64,000 nt of DNA from contig JBBCGS010000002.1 of assembly GCA_037200125.1 (NCBI GenBank), positions 806,001 to 870,000 of the forward strand, in the 5' to 3' direction. How positions within the stretch are numbered: position 1 is the stretch's first letter; each line of letters begins with the position of its first letter. A program made the translations under genes and the position numbers. Origin of the DNA: JADGHX01 sp037200125 (GTDB lineage Bacteria > Pseudomonadota > Gammaproteobacteria > Steroidobacterales > Steroidobacteraceae). Positions 1-8,588 of the stretch are shown here, in pieces. The notes beneath the pieces are model-generated. The model saw only the letters and a list, made by a program, of their open reading frames with translations, made no database searches and was not told where the DNA came from.

Positions 1-2211
1 CACATCGGGGAAGAAGCCGAGACCGGCGAGAAGATCATCGCCAAGCTGCGCGCCGGGGTAATGCCTCCTTACGGCAAGCACCGCCCGCTCCGCTCGGAGT
101 TGCTGGCCGCGGTGAACGTCATCGAAGCGAAGATCGACGAAGCGGCGGCCCAAGCCCCCGCCTCTATTCCACCGCCGGGCGTGCATCGACTGAATCGCCG
201 TGAGTACGCGAACGCCATCCGCGACCTGCTTGCGCTCGAGATAGACCCGGGGTCGATGCTGCCGGTCGACGACTCGAGCTATGGTTTCGACAACATCGCC
301 GGCACGCTCGGCTCGTCTCCGGCGCTGGTCGGCGCGTACGTATCGGCGGCCTCGAAAATAAGCCGCCTCGCGCTCGGCCACGAAACCGAGCCGAAGCTTG
401 CGACCTATCACGCGGCGCCGGACTACTCCCAGGATCGCCACATCGAAGGCCTGCCCTTCGGCACGCGCGGCGGCCTCATGGTGCGCCACTATTTCCCCGC
501 CGATGGCGAGTACGTTTTCAACTGGACGCCGGTGCGAACAAACGCTGGCGGGATCTTCGGGAATACGGCGGGCGAGAAACTCGAGCTGAGCGTCGACGGC
601 CAGACCGTCAAGGTCTACGACATCGATGCCGAGATCGAACGCAATTCGCCAAAGGACGAGCATCCGGTACGCATCGCGGTGCGCGCCGGAATGCGCACGG
701 TAGGACTCACCTTCGTGTCCCTGGCCGAGAGCCCGCGCGACGATCTCAACGCGCATTTCGAACGCACCACGCTCACGCAGAACCTGGATGGGTTCAATTT
801 CGCGCCGCACGTGAACTCGATGACGATTCTCGGCCCCTACAGCGGCAAGCGACCGGCCAGCACGGCGAGCCGCGACAAAGCCCTGACGTGCCGGCCGGCT
901 CAGCCCGCCGAAGAAACGGCGTGCGCTTCGAAGATCTTCACGGACCTGGCATTGCGCGCGTTTCGCCGACCCATTGGCGACGACGATCTGAAGGCGATTC
1001 TCGCGCTGTATCGGAAGACGCGGGAGCAAGGCGGGGACTTCGAGGAAGGCGTTCAGATCGGGCTGCAGTTGATCCTCTCCGACCCACACTTCATCTATCG
1101 CACCGAGCCTGCGCCCGCCGGCGTTGCGCCCGGGCAGTCCTGGGCGGTGAGCGACCTGGAGCTGGCGTCGCGCCTTTCGTTTTTCCTGTGGAGCACGATT
1201 CCCGATCAGGAACTGCTCAACCTCGCGAGTGCCGGCAAGTTGCGTGAGCCCCGAGTGCTGGAGCAACAGGTCAGGCGCATGCTGGCCGATCCCCGCTCGC
1301 AGGAGCTCGTAAGCAACTTCGTCGGGCAATGGCTCCAGCTTCGCAACCTGAACGCCGCGGCGCCGGTGGCGGACATCTTCCCGAACTTCGACGACAACCT
1401 GCGCCAGGATTTCCGCACGGAAGTCGAGATGCTGTTCGCATCGCTGCTCCACGAAGATCGAAGCGTGCGGGAGCTGCTCGATGCGCGATACAGCTTCCTG
1501 AACGAGCGTCTTGCCAGGCACTACGGCATTCCGAACGTGTACGGCAGCCAGTTCCGCCGGGTGGAGCTCGGTCCTGAGTTCGACATGCGCCGCGGCCTGC
1601 TCGGCAAAGGCGCGATCCTCACGGTCACCTCCAACGCGGATCGCACTTCGACGATCCGGCGCGGGCAGTGGGTCGACGTGAACATCCTCGGGGTGCGTCC
1701 TCCCGATCCGCCACCGAACGTTCCGGGGCTCGCCGCGCAAGAAGAAAACCCCGCCGGCGGCAAGAAGCTACAGACACTTCGTCAACGCATGACGGAACAC
1801 GCGACGAACCCCGCCTGTGCCGCTTGCCATCAAATGATGGATCCCATTGGCTTCGCGATGGAGAGCTTCGACGGCATCGGACGCGTGCGCACGAAAGACG
1901 CCGGCCAGTCGCTCGACTTGTCCGGCTGGCTCGTCGATGGCACGCGGTTCAATGGCGTCTCGCAATTGCGCGAGGCGTTGATGACGTACTCGCCGGAGTT
2001 CATCAAAACGATGACGATTCGGCTGATGACCTACGCCCTCGGCCGAGGCGTTGAGTATTACGACATGCCGGTCGTGCGAAGCATCCTCAAGGACGCCGAC
2101 GCCAGGGACGACCGGTTCTCCGCGCTGGTTCTAGGCATCGTGAAGAGCGACTCGTTTCAGAAAAACCAGGCCGTCGAAAAGCGCGTCGCGGCAGTTCAAG
2201 GAGCCCAGTGA
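1..2211 (+). CDS. DUF1592-family exported cytochrome c-like protein (5' end outside window)
   Basis: The reading frame is open from base 1, so the true start lies outside the window; ATG at 61 is internal. The first visible residues (KLRAGVMPPYGK) match an internal stretch of the full-length paralogue at 52214-54568. Domains in order: DUF1587 (HRLNRREYANAIRDLLALE), DUF1595 (ALRAFRRPIGDDDL), DUF1592 (ELASRLSFFLWSTIPDQELL), DUF1588 (RRGLLGKGAILTVTSNADR) with a haem-type CAACH followed by QMMDPIGFAMESFD, and DUF1585 at the C-terminus. This is the 'planctomycete cytochrome' architecture; the biochemical role is unknown. The stop overlaps the next ATG (ATGA), so it is translationally coupled to the DUF1552 gene. 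Confidence 0.88.
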   Translation, partial: HIGEEAETGEKIIAKLRAGVMPPYGKHRPLRSELLAAVNVIEAKIDEAAAQAPASIPPPGVHRLNRREYANAIRDLLALEIDPGSMLPVDDSSYGFDNIAGTLGSSPALVGAYVSAASKISRLALGHETEPKLATYHAAPDYSQDRHIEGLPFGTRGGLMVRHYFPADGEYVFNWTPVRTNAGGIFGNTAGEKLELSVDGQTVKVYDIDAEIERNSPKDEHPVRIAVRAGMRTVGLTFVSLAESPRDDLNAHFERTTLTQNLDGFNFAPHVNSMTILGPYSGKRPASTASRDKALTCRPAQPAEETACASKIFTDLALRAFRRPIGDDDLKAILALYRKTREQGGDFEEGVQIGLQLILSDPHFIYRTEPAPAGVAPGQSWAVSDLELASRLSFFLWSTIPDQELLNLASAGKLREPRVLEQQVRRMLADPRSQELVSNFVGQWLQLRNLNAAAPVADIFPNFDDNLRQDFRTEVEMLFASLLHEDRSVRELLDARYSFLNERLARHYGIPNVYGSQFRRVELGPEFDMRRGLLGKGAILTVTSNADRTSTIRRGQWVDVNILGVRPPDPPPNVPGLAAQEENPAGGKKLQTLRQRMTEHATNPACAACHQMMDPIGFAMESFDGIGRVRTKDAGQSLDLSGWLVDGTRFNGVSQLREALMTYSPEFIKTMTIRLMTYALGRGVEYYDMPVVRSILKDADARDDRFSALVLGIVKSDSFQKNQAVEKRVAAVQGAQ

Positions 2212-3560
2212 TGTTCATTACGAAGAAGCACCTGAGTCGGCGCGCGGTTCTGCGCGGAACGGGCGCCCTGCTCGCATTGCCGCTCCTTGACTCCATGATT
2301 CCCGCCGGGACGGCGCTCGCGAAGACCGCCGCCAATCCGGTACCGCGTTTCGTCGCGGTCTTTGCCGCACACGGCTGGGCGACGACGTGGTGGCACGATG
2401 GACGCTGGACCGAGCAGCCCCGGACACCGGGGCGCAACGTCGGGCTCGGCTACATTCACGAACCGCTCGATCCCTACAAGGACATGCTCACCTTGTGCGC
2501 GGGACTGGACGCCACCTCCTCGATGCCCCCGGCGGGCTCGAGCGGTGGCGATCACGCTCGCGCAGCCGCCTCGCTCACGGGCGCGCCGCCGAAGAGAACC
2601 TCCGGTCCCGACATCCACTGCGGCGTGAGCGTCGACCAGGTGGTCGCGCAGAAGTACGGGCAGAACACGTTGCTGCCTTCCATGCAGCTCGGAATTGAGG
2701 ATCCGGGCGCCAATACAGGTGTCTGCGGGTGGGGATACAGCTGCGCCTATTCCAACTCCGTATCCTGGGCCGGCCCGAGCAGGCCGCTCCCGCACGAGGT
2801 CAATCCGCTCGTGATCTTCGAGCAGTTGTTCGGAGACGGAGCGACGCCTGAAGAACGCATTGCCCGCCGTCGCGCCGATGCCAGCATTCTCGACGCGGTG
2901 CTCGAGCGAGTCACCGACCTGAAGAAGACGTTGCCGGGCGATGATCAGTCGAAGCTCAGCGACTACCTGGAAAACGTGCGCGAAGTGGAGCGCCGGGCGC
3001 AGCTCGCCGCCTCGCGGTCGGGCGCGATTGCCGGTATGGAAAAGCCCGAGGGTCAGCCGCAGTCCATCGACGCGCGGATCAAGCTCATGTGGGACCTGCA
3101 GCACGTCGCCTTCCAGGCCGACATCACGCGCGTGAGCTCCCTGCTCTTCTGCCGCGACGAAAGTGGAACGGTGTATCCGGAGTCGGGAATCATGACGCCG
3201 AATCATCCGGCCTCGCACCACGGCGAAGACCCGGCGCGTCGCAGGGAATGGGCGCAGGTCAATCGTTACCACATGGGCACGCTCGCGTACTTCCTGAAGA
3301 AGCTCAAGGAAACGCCCGACGGCGACGGCACGCTGCTCGACCATTCGTTGCTGCTGTGGACGAGCAACATGGGCAACGCCAACCAGCACAGCCACGTGGG
3401 CGTCGGCCAGATGCTCGTCGGTGGCGGTGCCGGGCGCCACAAGGCGCGCCTGAATCTCGTCGAGAAAGGTCACACGTCGAACTTTCTGCTCTCGATTCTT
3501 CACATGTACGACATTGAAGCGGAGACCTTCGGCGACAGCGACGGTGTGGTCTCGATCTGA
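2208..3560 (+). CDS. DUF1552 (HXXSHH) Tat-exported protein
   Basis: 450 aa. The N-terminus carries a twin-arginine signal (SRRAVLRG followed by LLALPLLDSMIPAGTALA), predicting folded export to the periplasm. The family hallmark H-x-x-S-H-H is present as HPASHH after NAVY-like SGIMTPN residues. DUF1552 genes are almost always next to DUF1592 genes, as here (ATGA overlap with the preceding gene, TGATG overlap with the following ankyrin gene). The catalytic role of the family is not established. A second copy of the same pair is at 50012-54568. Confidence 0.9.
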   Translation: MMFITKKHLSRRAVLRGTGALLALPLLDSMIPAGTALAKTAANPVPRFVAVFAAHGWATTWWHDGRWTEQPRTPGRNVGLGYIHEPLDPYKDMLTLCAGLDATSSMPPAGSSGGDHARAAASLTGAPPKRTSGPDIHCGVSVDQVVAQKYGQNTLLPSMQLGIEDPGANTGVCGWGYSCAYSNSVSWAGPSRPLPHEVNPLVIFEQLFGDGATPEERIARRRADASILDAVLERVTDLKKTLPGDDQSKLSDYLENVREVERRAQLAASRSGAIAGMEKPEGQPQSIDARIKLMWDLQHVAFQADITRVSSLLFCRDESGTVYPESGIMTPNHPASHHGEDPARRREWAQVNRYHMGTLAYFLKKLKETPDGDGTLLDHSLLLWTSNMGNANQHSHVGVGQMLVGGGAGRHKARLNLVEKGHTSNFLLSILHMYDIEAETFGDSDGVVSI

Positions 3561-5257
3561 TGGTCCAGGGCGTGAAGAAACTCGTCCTGCATGCACTGTC
3601 GGGCATCGCGCTGGCCGTCATCGACGTCGCGGCGTTCGGGGCCGCGGCTGCGGCGCCAGCTGCCGCGATCGTCGCCGAGCCCCCGGCCGCGAGCCCCGTG
3701 GCGGACGCCGCGCAGCGACGCGACTTCGTGGCGGTGAAGGAACTGCTCGCCGGAAAGGCGGACGTAAACCAGCCGCAAGCGGACGGCACGACCGCCCTGC
3801 ATTGGGCGGCGCGCTGGGACACTCTCGACGCCGCTCGCCTGCTCATCAAGGCTCGCGCGGACGTCAACGCCACGACACCGTTGGGCGCCACCCCTCTTTA
3901 CCTCGCCGCGCTGAACGGCAGCGCGCCGATGATCGAGCTGCTCTTGAGCGCGCGCGCCGATGCCAGGCGACGAGTTCTCGCCGACGAGTCGACTCCGCTC
4001 ATGTTCGCCGCGCGTTCGGGCAACGCCGAGAGCGTTGGCTTGTTGTTGAAGGCCGGCGCCGACATCAACGCGGCGGAAAACTATCGCGGCACTTCCGCAC
4101 TCATGTGGGCGGCGGAGCGAAACAATCTAGAGGTGGTGAAGCTCCTGCTGGCCCACGGCGCGAACGCGTCGCAGAGCTCGAAAGTCACCGAGCGCGGCAC
4201 GAGCGGGAAAGTCCCGGCGCGCAACGCCGCCCCTGCGGACCCGAATCTGGCCAAACCCCAGCCCGCCGCCAAAGCGTCGGGTCCCAAGGACCCCCAAGGC
4301 GGGCTGACGGCGCTCATCCTCGCCGTGCGCGAGAACGCATCCCCGGTCGTCGAAGCGCTGCTGACCGCAGGCGCACCCGTCAACCAGCAATCCGGCGACG
4401 GCAGCACCGCGCTGGTCGTTGCTGTTCAGAACGTCTATCTCGACCTCGCGAAGCTGCTGATCGAGCACGGCGCCGACGTCAACCTCTCGAACCAGAAAGG
4501 ATGGAGTCCGCTTTACCTCGCGATCAAGGACCGCTCGATGGAATACGGCACGATGCCGCCGCCGCCGATCGATCGCGAGGCCCTGCTGGCGTTCATCAAG
4601 CTGCTCATCGCAAAGGGTGCGGACACCAACGCGCGCGTCAAGGATGACACCGAGATGCGCAATGCCATCAAGGCCACCTGGCTGAACGAAGCCGGCGCCA
4701 CGCCGTTCCTGCGCGCCTCCCTCTGCGGCGACTACACCGTGATGAAGCTTCTGCTGGAGCACGGAGCCGATCCGAAGATTCCAACGGAAGACGGCACCAC
4801 CGCTCTCGCGGCGCTTTCGGGCGTGGGTTTCACCAAGGGCTTCATGCAGGACATCGAAGGTCCGGAGACCTCACTGCGGGCCATCAAGCTTCTGATCGAC
4901 TCCGGCATCGACGTCAATGCCGCAAACAAGGACAACGTGACCGCGCTGCACGGCGCCGCCCATAAGAACTTCGCCGCTGCGATTCAGCTGCTCGTGGACC
5001 ATGGCGGCGACCTTACCGTCGTAAGCCAGCGTCGCGGCACCTTCGAGCGCAGCAAGGAGTTCAAGGGAAATACCGTGCTGGACTGGGCGTACGGGGTGCA
5101 GACGGGTGGCGAAGCCTCGATCTTCCATCCGGAAGCGGTTGCGCTGGTGGAAAAGCTGCTCAAGGAGCGCAACCTCCCGCTGACCCGATTTGGATTCACG
5201 GACGGCGGCATTGCCGGCCAGCCCGCCTCCGTCACGAAGACCACCACCGCGAACTAG
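3560..5257 (+). CDS. Exported ankyrin-repeat protein
   Basis: 565 aa. An N-terminal hydrophobic, alanine-rich segment (about residues 7-36) looks like a Sec signal. From about residue 45 onward come many ankyrin units with the usual pattern D-G-x-T-A-L-x-x-A-A and L-L-x-x-G-A-D-V-N. One unit is interrupted by a low-complexity proline/alanine linker (about residues 215-240) and the repeats resume to about residue 500. Ankyrin repeats bind proteins, so an adaptor role for the co-translated DUF1592/DUF1552 pair is a reasonable inference. The start overlaps the DUF1552 stop (TGATG). The paralogue at 48444-50009 keeps the same place in its cassette. Confidence 0.88.
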   Translation: MVQGVKKLVLHALSGIALAVIDVAAFGAAAAAPAAAIVAEPPAASPVADAAQRRDFVAVKELLAGKADVNQPQADGTTALHWAARWDTLDAARLLIKARADVNATTPLGATPLYLAALNGSAPMIELLLSARADARRRVLADESTPLMFAARSGNAESVGLLLKAGADINAAENYRGTSALMWAAERNNLEVVKLLLAHGANASQSSKVTERGTSGKVPARNAAPADPNLAKPQPAAKASGPKDPQGGLTALILAVRENASPVVEALLTAGAPVNQQSGDGSTALVVAVQNVYLDLAKLLIEHGADVNLSNQKGWSPLYLAIKDRSMEYGTMPPPPIDREALLAFIKLLIAKGADTNARVKDDTEMRNAIKATWLNEAGATPFLRASLCGDYTVMKLLLEHGADPKIPTEDGTTALAALSGVGFTKGFMQDIEGPETSLRAIKLLIDSGIDVNAANKDNVTALHGAAHKNFAAAIQLLVDHGGDLTVVSQRRGTFERSKEFKGNTVLDWAYGVQTGGEASIFHPEAVALVEKLLKERNLPLTRFGFTDGGIAGQPASVTKTTTAN

Positions 5258-5330
5258 CGGCCGGGTCCCAAAGCTCACCACGCGCGCGCAATGGTGGATG
5301 CCGATTCATCAGGCGGGATAGACTGGCCGA

Positions 5331-6092
5331 ATGCTTCTGATTGGAATTGCCGCCGCCGCATTCTGCGCAACGCTGGCCGGCGGCTGGTTTGCGCTTCGAC
5401 TCAAGGACAACCTGCATCTCGTGCTGGGATTCAGCGCGGGCGCGGTGGTGGCGGTGTCGTTCTTCGACCTGCTTCCGGAAGCGATGAGCCTGGGGTTGCC
5501 GTTCTATTCGCCCGCCGTGCTGATGTCGTTCACCGCGCTCGGCTTCCTGCTCTATCTCGTTCTGGATCGTGTTCAGCTGCTCCACGGCGCCCACGATCAT
5601 GGTCATGATCATGATCATGATCACGGGCACGACCATTCGAAGAACGTGCGCCCGGTTCGACGCGGCGCTCTGGGAGCCGGCAGCCTCGTCGCGCACAGTT
5701 TCCTGGACGGGATCTCCATTGGCCTCGCCTTCCAGACCTCCCAACCGGCCGGAGTGATCGTCGCGGTTGCCGTCGTGGCGCATGACTTCTCCGACGGCAT
5801 CAACACCATGAGTGTCGTGCTCAAGGACGGTGGGAATCGCCGGCAAGGCCTGCGCTGGTTGCTGATGGACGCGCTAGCGCCGATTGCCGGGGTGGCCTCC
5901 ACGCTTCTCTTCACGCTTCCGGAAAAAGGGTTCGGCCTCGTGCTGGCCCTGTTCGCAGGTTTCTTCCTTTACATCGGCGCGAGCGATCTCATTCCGGAAA
6001 GCCACCACGCGCACCCGAAATTTCTCACGACTGTCATGACGCTGCTGGGCGCGGGCGCGTTGTACGTCATCATCACGCTGGTGGGGCGCTAG
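5331..6092 (+). CDS. ZIP-family divalent metal transporter
   Basis: 253 aa, wholly hydrophobic with about eight membrane segments. A histidine-rich cytoplasmic loop (alternating H-D-H-G near residues 84-103) lies between the third and fourth segments. The following helix contains AHSFLDGISIGLAFQ and the next AHDFSDGINTM, the H-x-x-x-D-G metal-site pattern of ZIP transporters such as ZupT. The protein should move zinc or a related metal into the cytoplasm. It stands alone, 73 bases after the ankyrin gene, on the same strand but probably with its own promoter. Family is clear; the metal is not. Confidence 0.88.
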   Translation: MLLIGIAAAAFCATLAGGWFALRLKDNLHLVLGFSAGAVVAVSFFDLLPEAMSLGLPFYSPAVLMSFTALGFLLYLVLDRVQLLHGAHDHGHDHDHDHGHDHSKNVRPVRRGALGAGSLVAHSFLDGISIGLAFQTSQPAGVIVAVAVVAHDFSDGINTMSVVLKDGGNRRQGLRWLLMDALAPIAGVASTLLFTLPEKGFGLVLALFAGFFLYIGASDLIPESHHAHPKFLTTVMTLLGAGALYVIITLVGR

Positions 6093-6269
6093 GCGTCGCT
6101 CAGAGCCGCCGCGGCGAGATGGATTTCAGGGTAGACGGGGCCCGCATCCGTTGGGACAAGAGAGGTCGTCGCTATGTGGCGGACGTGGCGGCGCCGGCTC
6201 CAGCACAACGCGCCGCGCATCACTCTCGGTCGAAGCGTACTGAGAACACTTGCGGCGGCCAGGCGCGCG

Positions 6270-7364
6270 CTAGCAACCGCCTCCACATCGCCGATCGGGT
6301 GTGCTCTTGCAGCCCCGCGCCATGCTACTTCCGAGGACCGCGCCCCCCTGTGCCGAATATCGAGGATTCGACAGGAAACACTCGTCCGTCAGCGTTTGAA
6401 GGAACGCGAGCAAGTCGGCTTTCTCCACTTCAGTCAGGCTCATCTCCCCAACGAGCTCGCTGCGATATGGACTCAACCGACCGTCTCCGGCCAGCGGTCC
6501 CGCAGCGATCCGCCGCCCGCCCGCCGCGTAGAAGTCGATGACCTCACGCAGCGTCTTGATGGAACCGTCATGCATATACGGCGCTGTGACGGCGACGTTG
6601 CGAAGGCTCGGCGCGCGGAAGCGTCCCATATCCTCCGGCGCGCCCGTGATTTCATACAGCCCGCGATTGGGCGCCGGAAACCCACCCTTCCCATCGATGT
6701 TATAGAGACCCGTGTTGTGAAACGGCGTCTCGACCACCCGAGCGTTCACGTACGTGACCTGATCGTTGAAGTTGAAACTGCCGTGGCAATGATCGCAGCC
6801 GGTTTTGTCGCCGAAGAACAGATCCTTGCCGCGCATTTCAGCCGCGCTGAGCTTCACTTCACCGCGCTGGTAACGATCGAACTTCGAGTCCGCCGATACG
6901 AGGCCACGCAGGAACACCGCGATCGCCTTGATGACGTGCGGGAAGCTCACCGCCGCGCCGTCGCCCTTGAACGCTTGCGCAAACGCCGTTCGGTAAGCGG
7001 CGTCCTGGCGGATGCGATTCAGTATCTGTGGAGCGTTCTGATCGGTCACTCCCATCTCGACAGGGTTATCACCGTATAGCGGCACTTCCATCTGCCGCTC
7101 GAGTGTCACCAGTGCCGGATTCGCCCAGGTCAGCGTGGCATTCCAGGCCACGTTTGCGAGACCCGGCGCGTTTCGCGGCGTGCGTTGCCCCGCCGACCCG
7201 ACGGACACCGCACGGCCATCTGTAAACGCATGCTCCGGAGTCGCAGTGCGCGGCACGCCTCGGTATATTACTGTAAGCATTGAGAAAACAGGGCGATTCG
7301 TAGCTCCAAGCCGACTGCCGGGAGACGCGTCCCACACGCACACCACCTTCGCGGCGCCGGACAC
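6270..7364 (-). pseudogene. Decayed di-haem cytochrome c peroxidase / MauG-like gene
   Basis: The frame encodes most of a CcpA/MauG-type di-haem peroxidase: AFTDGRAVSVG, RNAPGLANVAW, LERQMEVPL, the second haem site CDHCHG, and RAPSLRNVAVTAPYMHDGS near the C-terminus. The first haem site CxxCH, which should sit just before TPEHAFTDG, is missing. The DNA there (about 7230-7265) still looks like a haem motif broken by small indels: in the neighbouring frame it reads TEAC-RAL just after an ALFSQCLQ-stop stretch that resembles the usual ALFFDxxLS. The gene is therefore probably inactivated by frameshift and stop rather than an N-terminally short variant. It runs opposite to its neighbours and is not in an operon. 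Confidence 0.7.
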
Positions 7365-7424
7365 GCGGTGCGCGGCACTGGTCCGGCTTTCGACCGCAAT
7401 GTTATCTGAATGCCGCTAGCCTCC

Positions 7425-7811
7425 AGCCCAGTCGTCTCACTCCCGCGGAGCAAAGCCATGACTGCAGGAATCGCATCGCTGCCAGCCCACGGTTTCGGTA
7501 GTGTCGTCATCGTTCGCGCACAGGAGTCGGCCGATACGCTTTCGGCATTTCGCGACCGCCGCTACGCGGTGAACGAGTCCGACTCGCTCAGCCTGGGGAA
7601 TTTCGTTCGGGCGGCGCTGCAGACGCCGGTCGAGGTCTACAAGTTCTTCGAATCCGTCCATTTCAGCGGCTCGCATCGGCAAAGCGTGGAGATGGTTGCC
7701 GGCTATGAAGCGGACGTCGCGGCCGTAGACAGCTCCGCACTCGCCCACCTCGCAAGACTCTATCCGGCCCTCTTGGAGAAGGTGCGCGTGCTGTGCTGGT
7801 TGCCCGAGTGA
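7425..7811 (+). pseudogene. Internal fragment of a PhnD-like substrate-binding protein gene
   Basis: About 128 codons align in order with the middle of the intact gene at 20785-21588. Shared blocks are VVIVRAQES (VVRAED), FRDRRYAVNESDSLS (MRGRRCVVNELDSNS), FFESVHFSGSHRQSVEMV (FFDSVVVSGSHRRSLEMI), ADVAAVDSSALAHL (ADVAAIDCVTFAHL) and KVRVLCWLPE (KIRVLGWTPP). The N-terminal roughly 90 residues and the C-terminal roughly 70 are absent: an in-frame TGA lies just upstream (7407) and another right after WLPE (7809). No convincing homology continues past the stop. This is a gene remnant. Confidence 0.7.
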
Positions 7812-7999
7812 GGGTCCCCGTTTAACCGGGACCCGTGCGGAACGCGCGACCATACGCGCGACGTGATTTCTGTTGCGGCGAGCGATGCGGTGGCCGACGT
7901 TCCCGCGAAGTTCCTGCCACGCGGGCACGGGGAACGACTGGAAGCGGGACGACCGGCCGCCCCGCTCCCATGCGTCAGCGATAACTGATCCGATGAGCC

Positions 8000-8416
8000 T
8001 CAGGGCTTGAGCTGGGTACGAATCTCGCCGCTCTTGTGCTCGGCGCTGTGCACGTTCACGTACAGGTTGCCCGCTTTGAAGCTCTCGTACTGTGCGTCGG
8101 TCAACTTGGAACCTGCCGGCACGGCCCACTCGCTGTCGCCCTTCTTCTCGAGCGTGATCACGGGCGGGCCGTTCTTGCCTGCGGGCGCCTCGTGAATGTG
8201 GGCGGCGACACCGGTGATGCCGGTGGTCTTGATGCTGCCCGAAACGCTCTTGTCATCGCCAATCGTGATCTTGCCGGCGCCCTTGGCGGCGCTCGTCACG
8301 GCCGGCACTTCCTGCTCTCCGGTCAGTGAAACCGCCACGTCCTTGGCGCTCACCGCGGCAACCGCGGCCAGCAGCAACGCGCCCGCGGTCGCAGCCGCGA
8401 ACATTCTGTTCTTCAT
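8000..8416 (-). CDS. Exported CHRD-domain protein
   Basis: 138 aa from the ATG at 8416, preceded by an AGAGAGG ribosome site; longer upstream starts would put the signal peptide inside the protein. Residues 1-24 form a Sec signal (MKNRMFAAATAGALLLAAVAA). The rest is a CHRD domain: VSLTGEQEVPAV at the front, then ITGVAAHIHEAPAGKNGPPVI and LYVNVHSAEHKSGEIRTQL at the end, the classic pattern with paired histidines. CHRD domains occur in extracellular and periplasmic proteins of mostly unknown function. The gene diverges from gamma-glutamyltransferase. Confidence 0.9.
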   Translation of the reverse strand: MKNRMFAAATAGALLLAAVAAVSAKDVAVSLTGEQEVPAVTSAAKGAGKITIGDDKSVSGSIKTTGITGVAAHIHEAPAGKNGPPVITLEKKGDSEWAVPAGSKLTDAQYESFKAGNLYVNVHSAEHKSGEIRTQLKP

Positions 8417-8588
8417 ATTGGCCTCTCTCGAATGGGGTAAGGATGCGGGCCGGCCCCACAATGCCGGCCCTCGCGCGGGCACTCTAGACCTGAGCGCAGC
8501 GTGAACCGAATGAATGTCTGCTATGTCGTCATGCCCCGGCAAGCGAAAACGTGCCGATGCGGCGCGCATGCGCTACCCTCCCGGAGCG

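Noticed and set aside
61..2211. ATG at 61 as the true start of the first gene
   Set aside because: The frame is open and homologous upstream of it, so the gene begins before the window.
2196..3596. 466-codon open frame on the minus strand
   Set aside because: It is antisense to the clear DUF1552 gene, arginine- and alanine-rich without domains, and typical of GC-rich shadow frames.
7811..7999. Continuation of the PhnD-like fragment past its stop
   Set aside because: In-frame translation after the TGA shows no resemblance to the C-terminal part of the intact paralogue.
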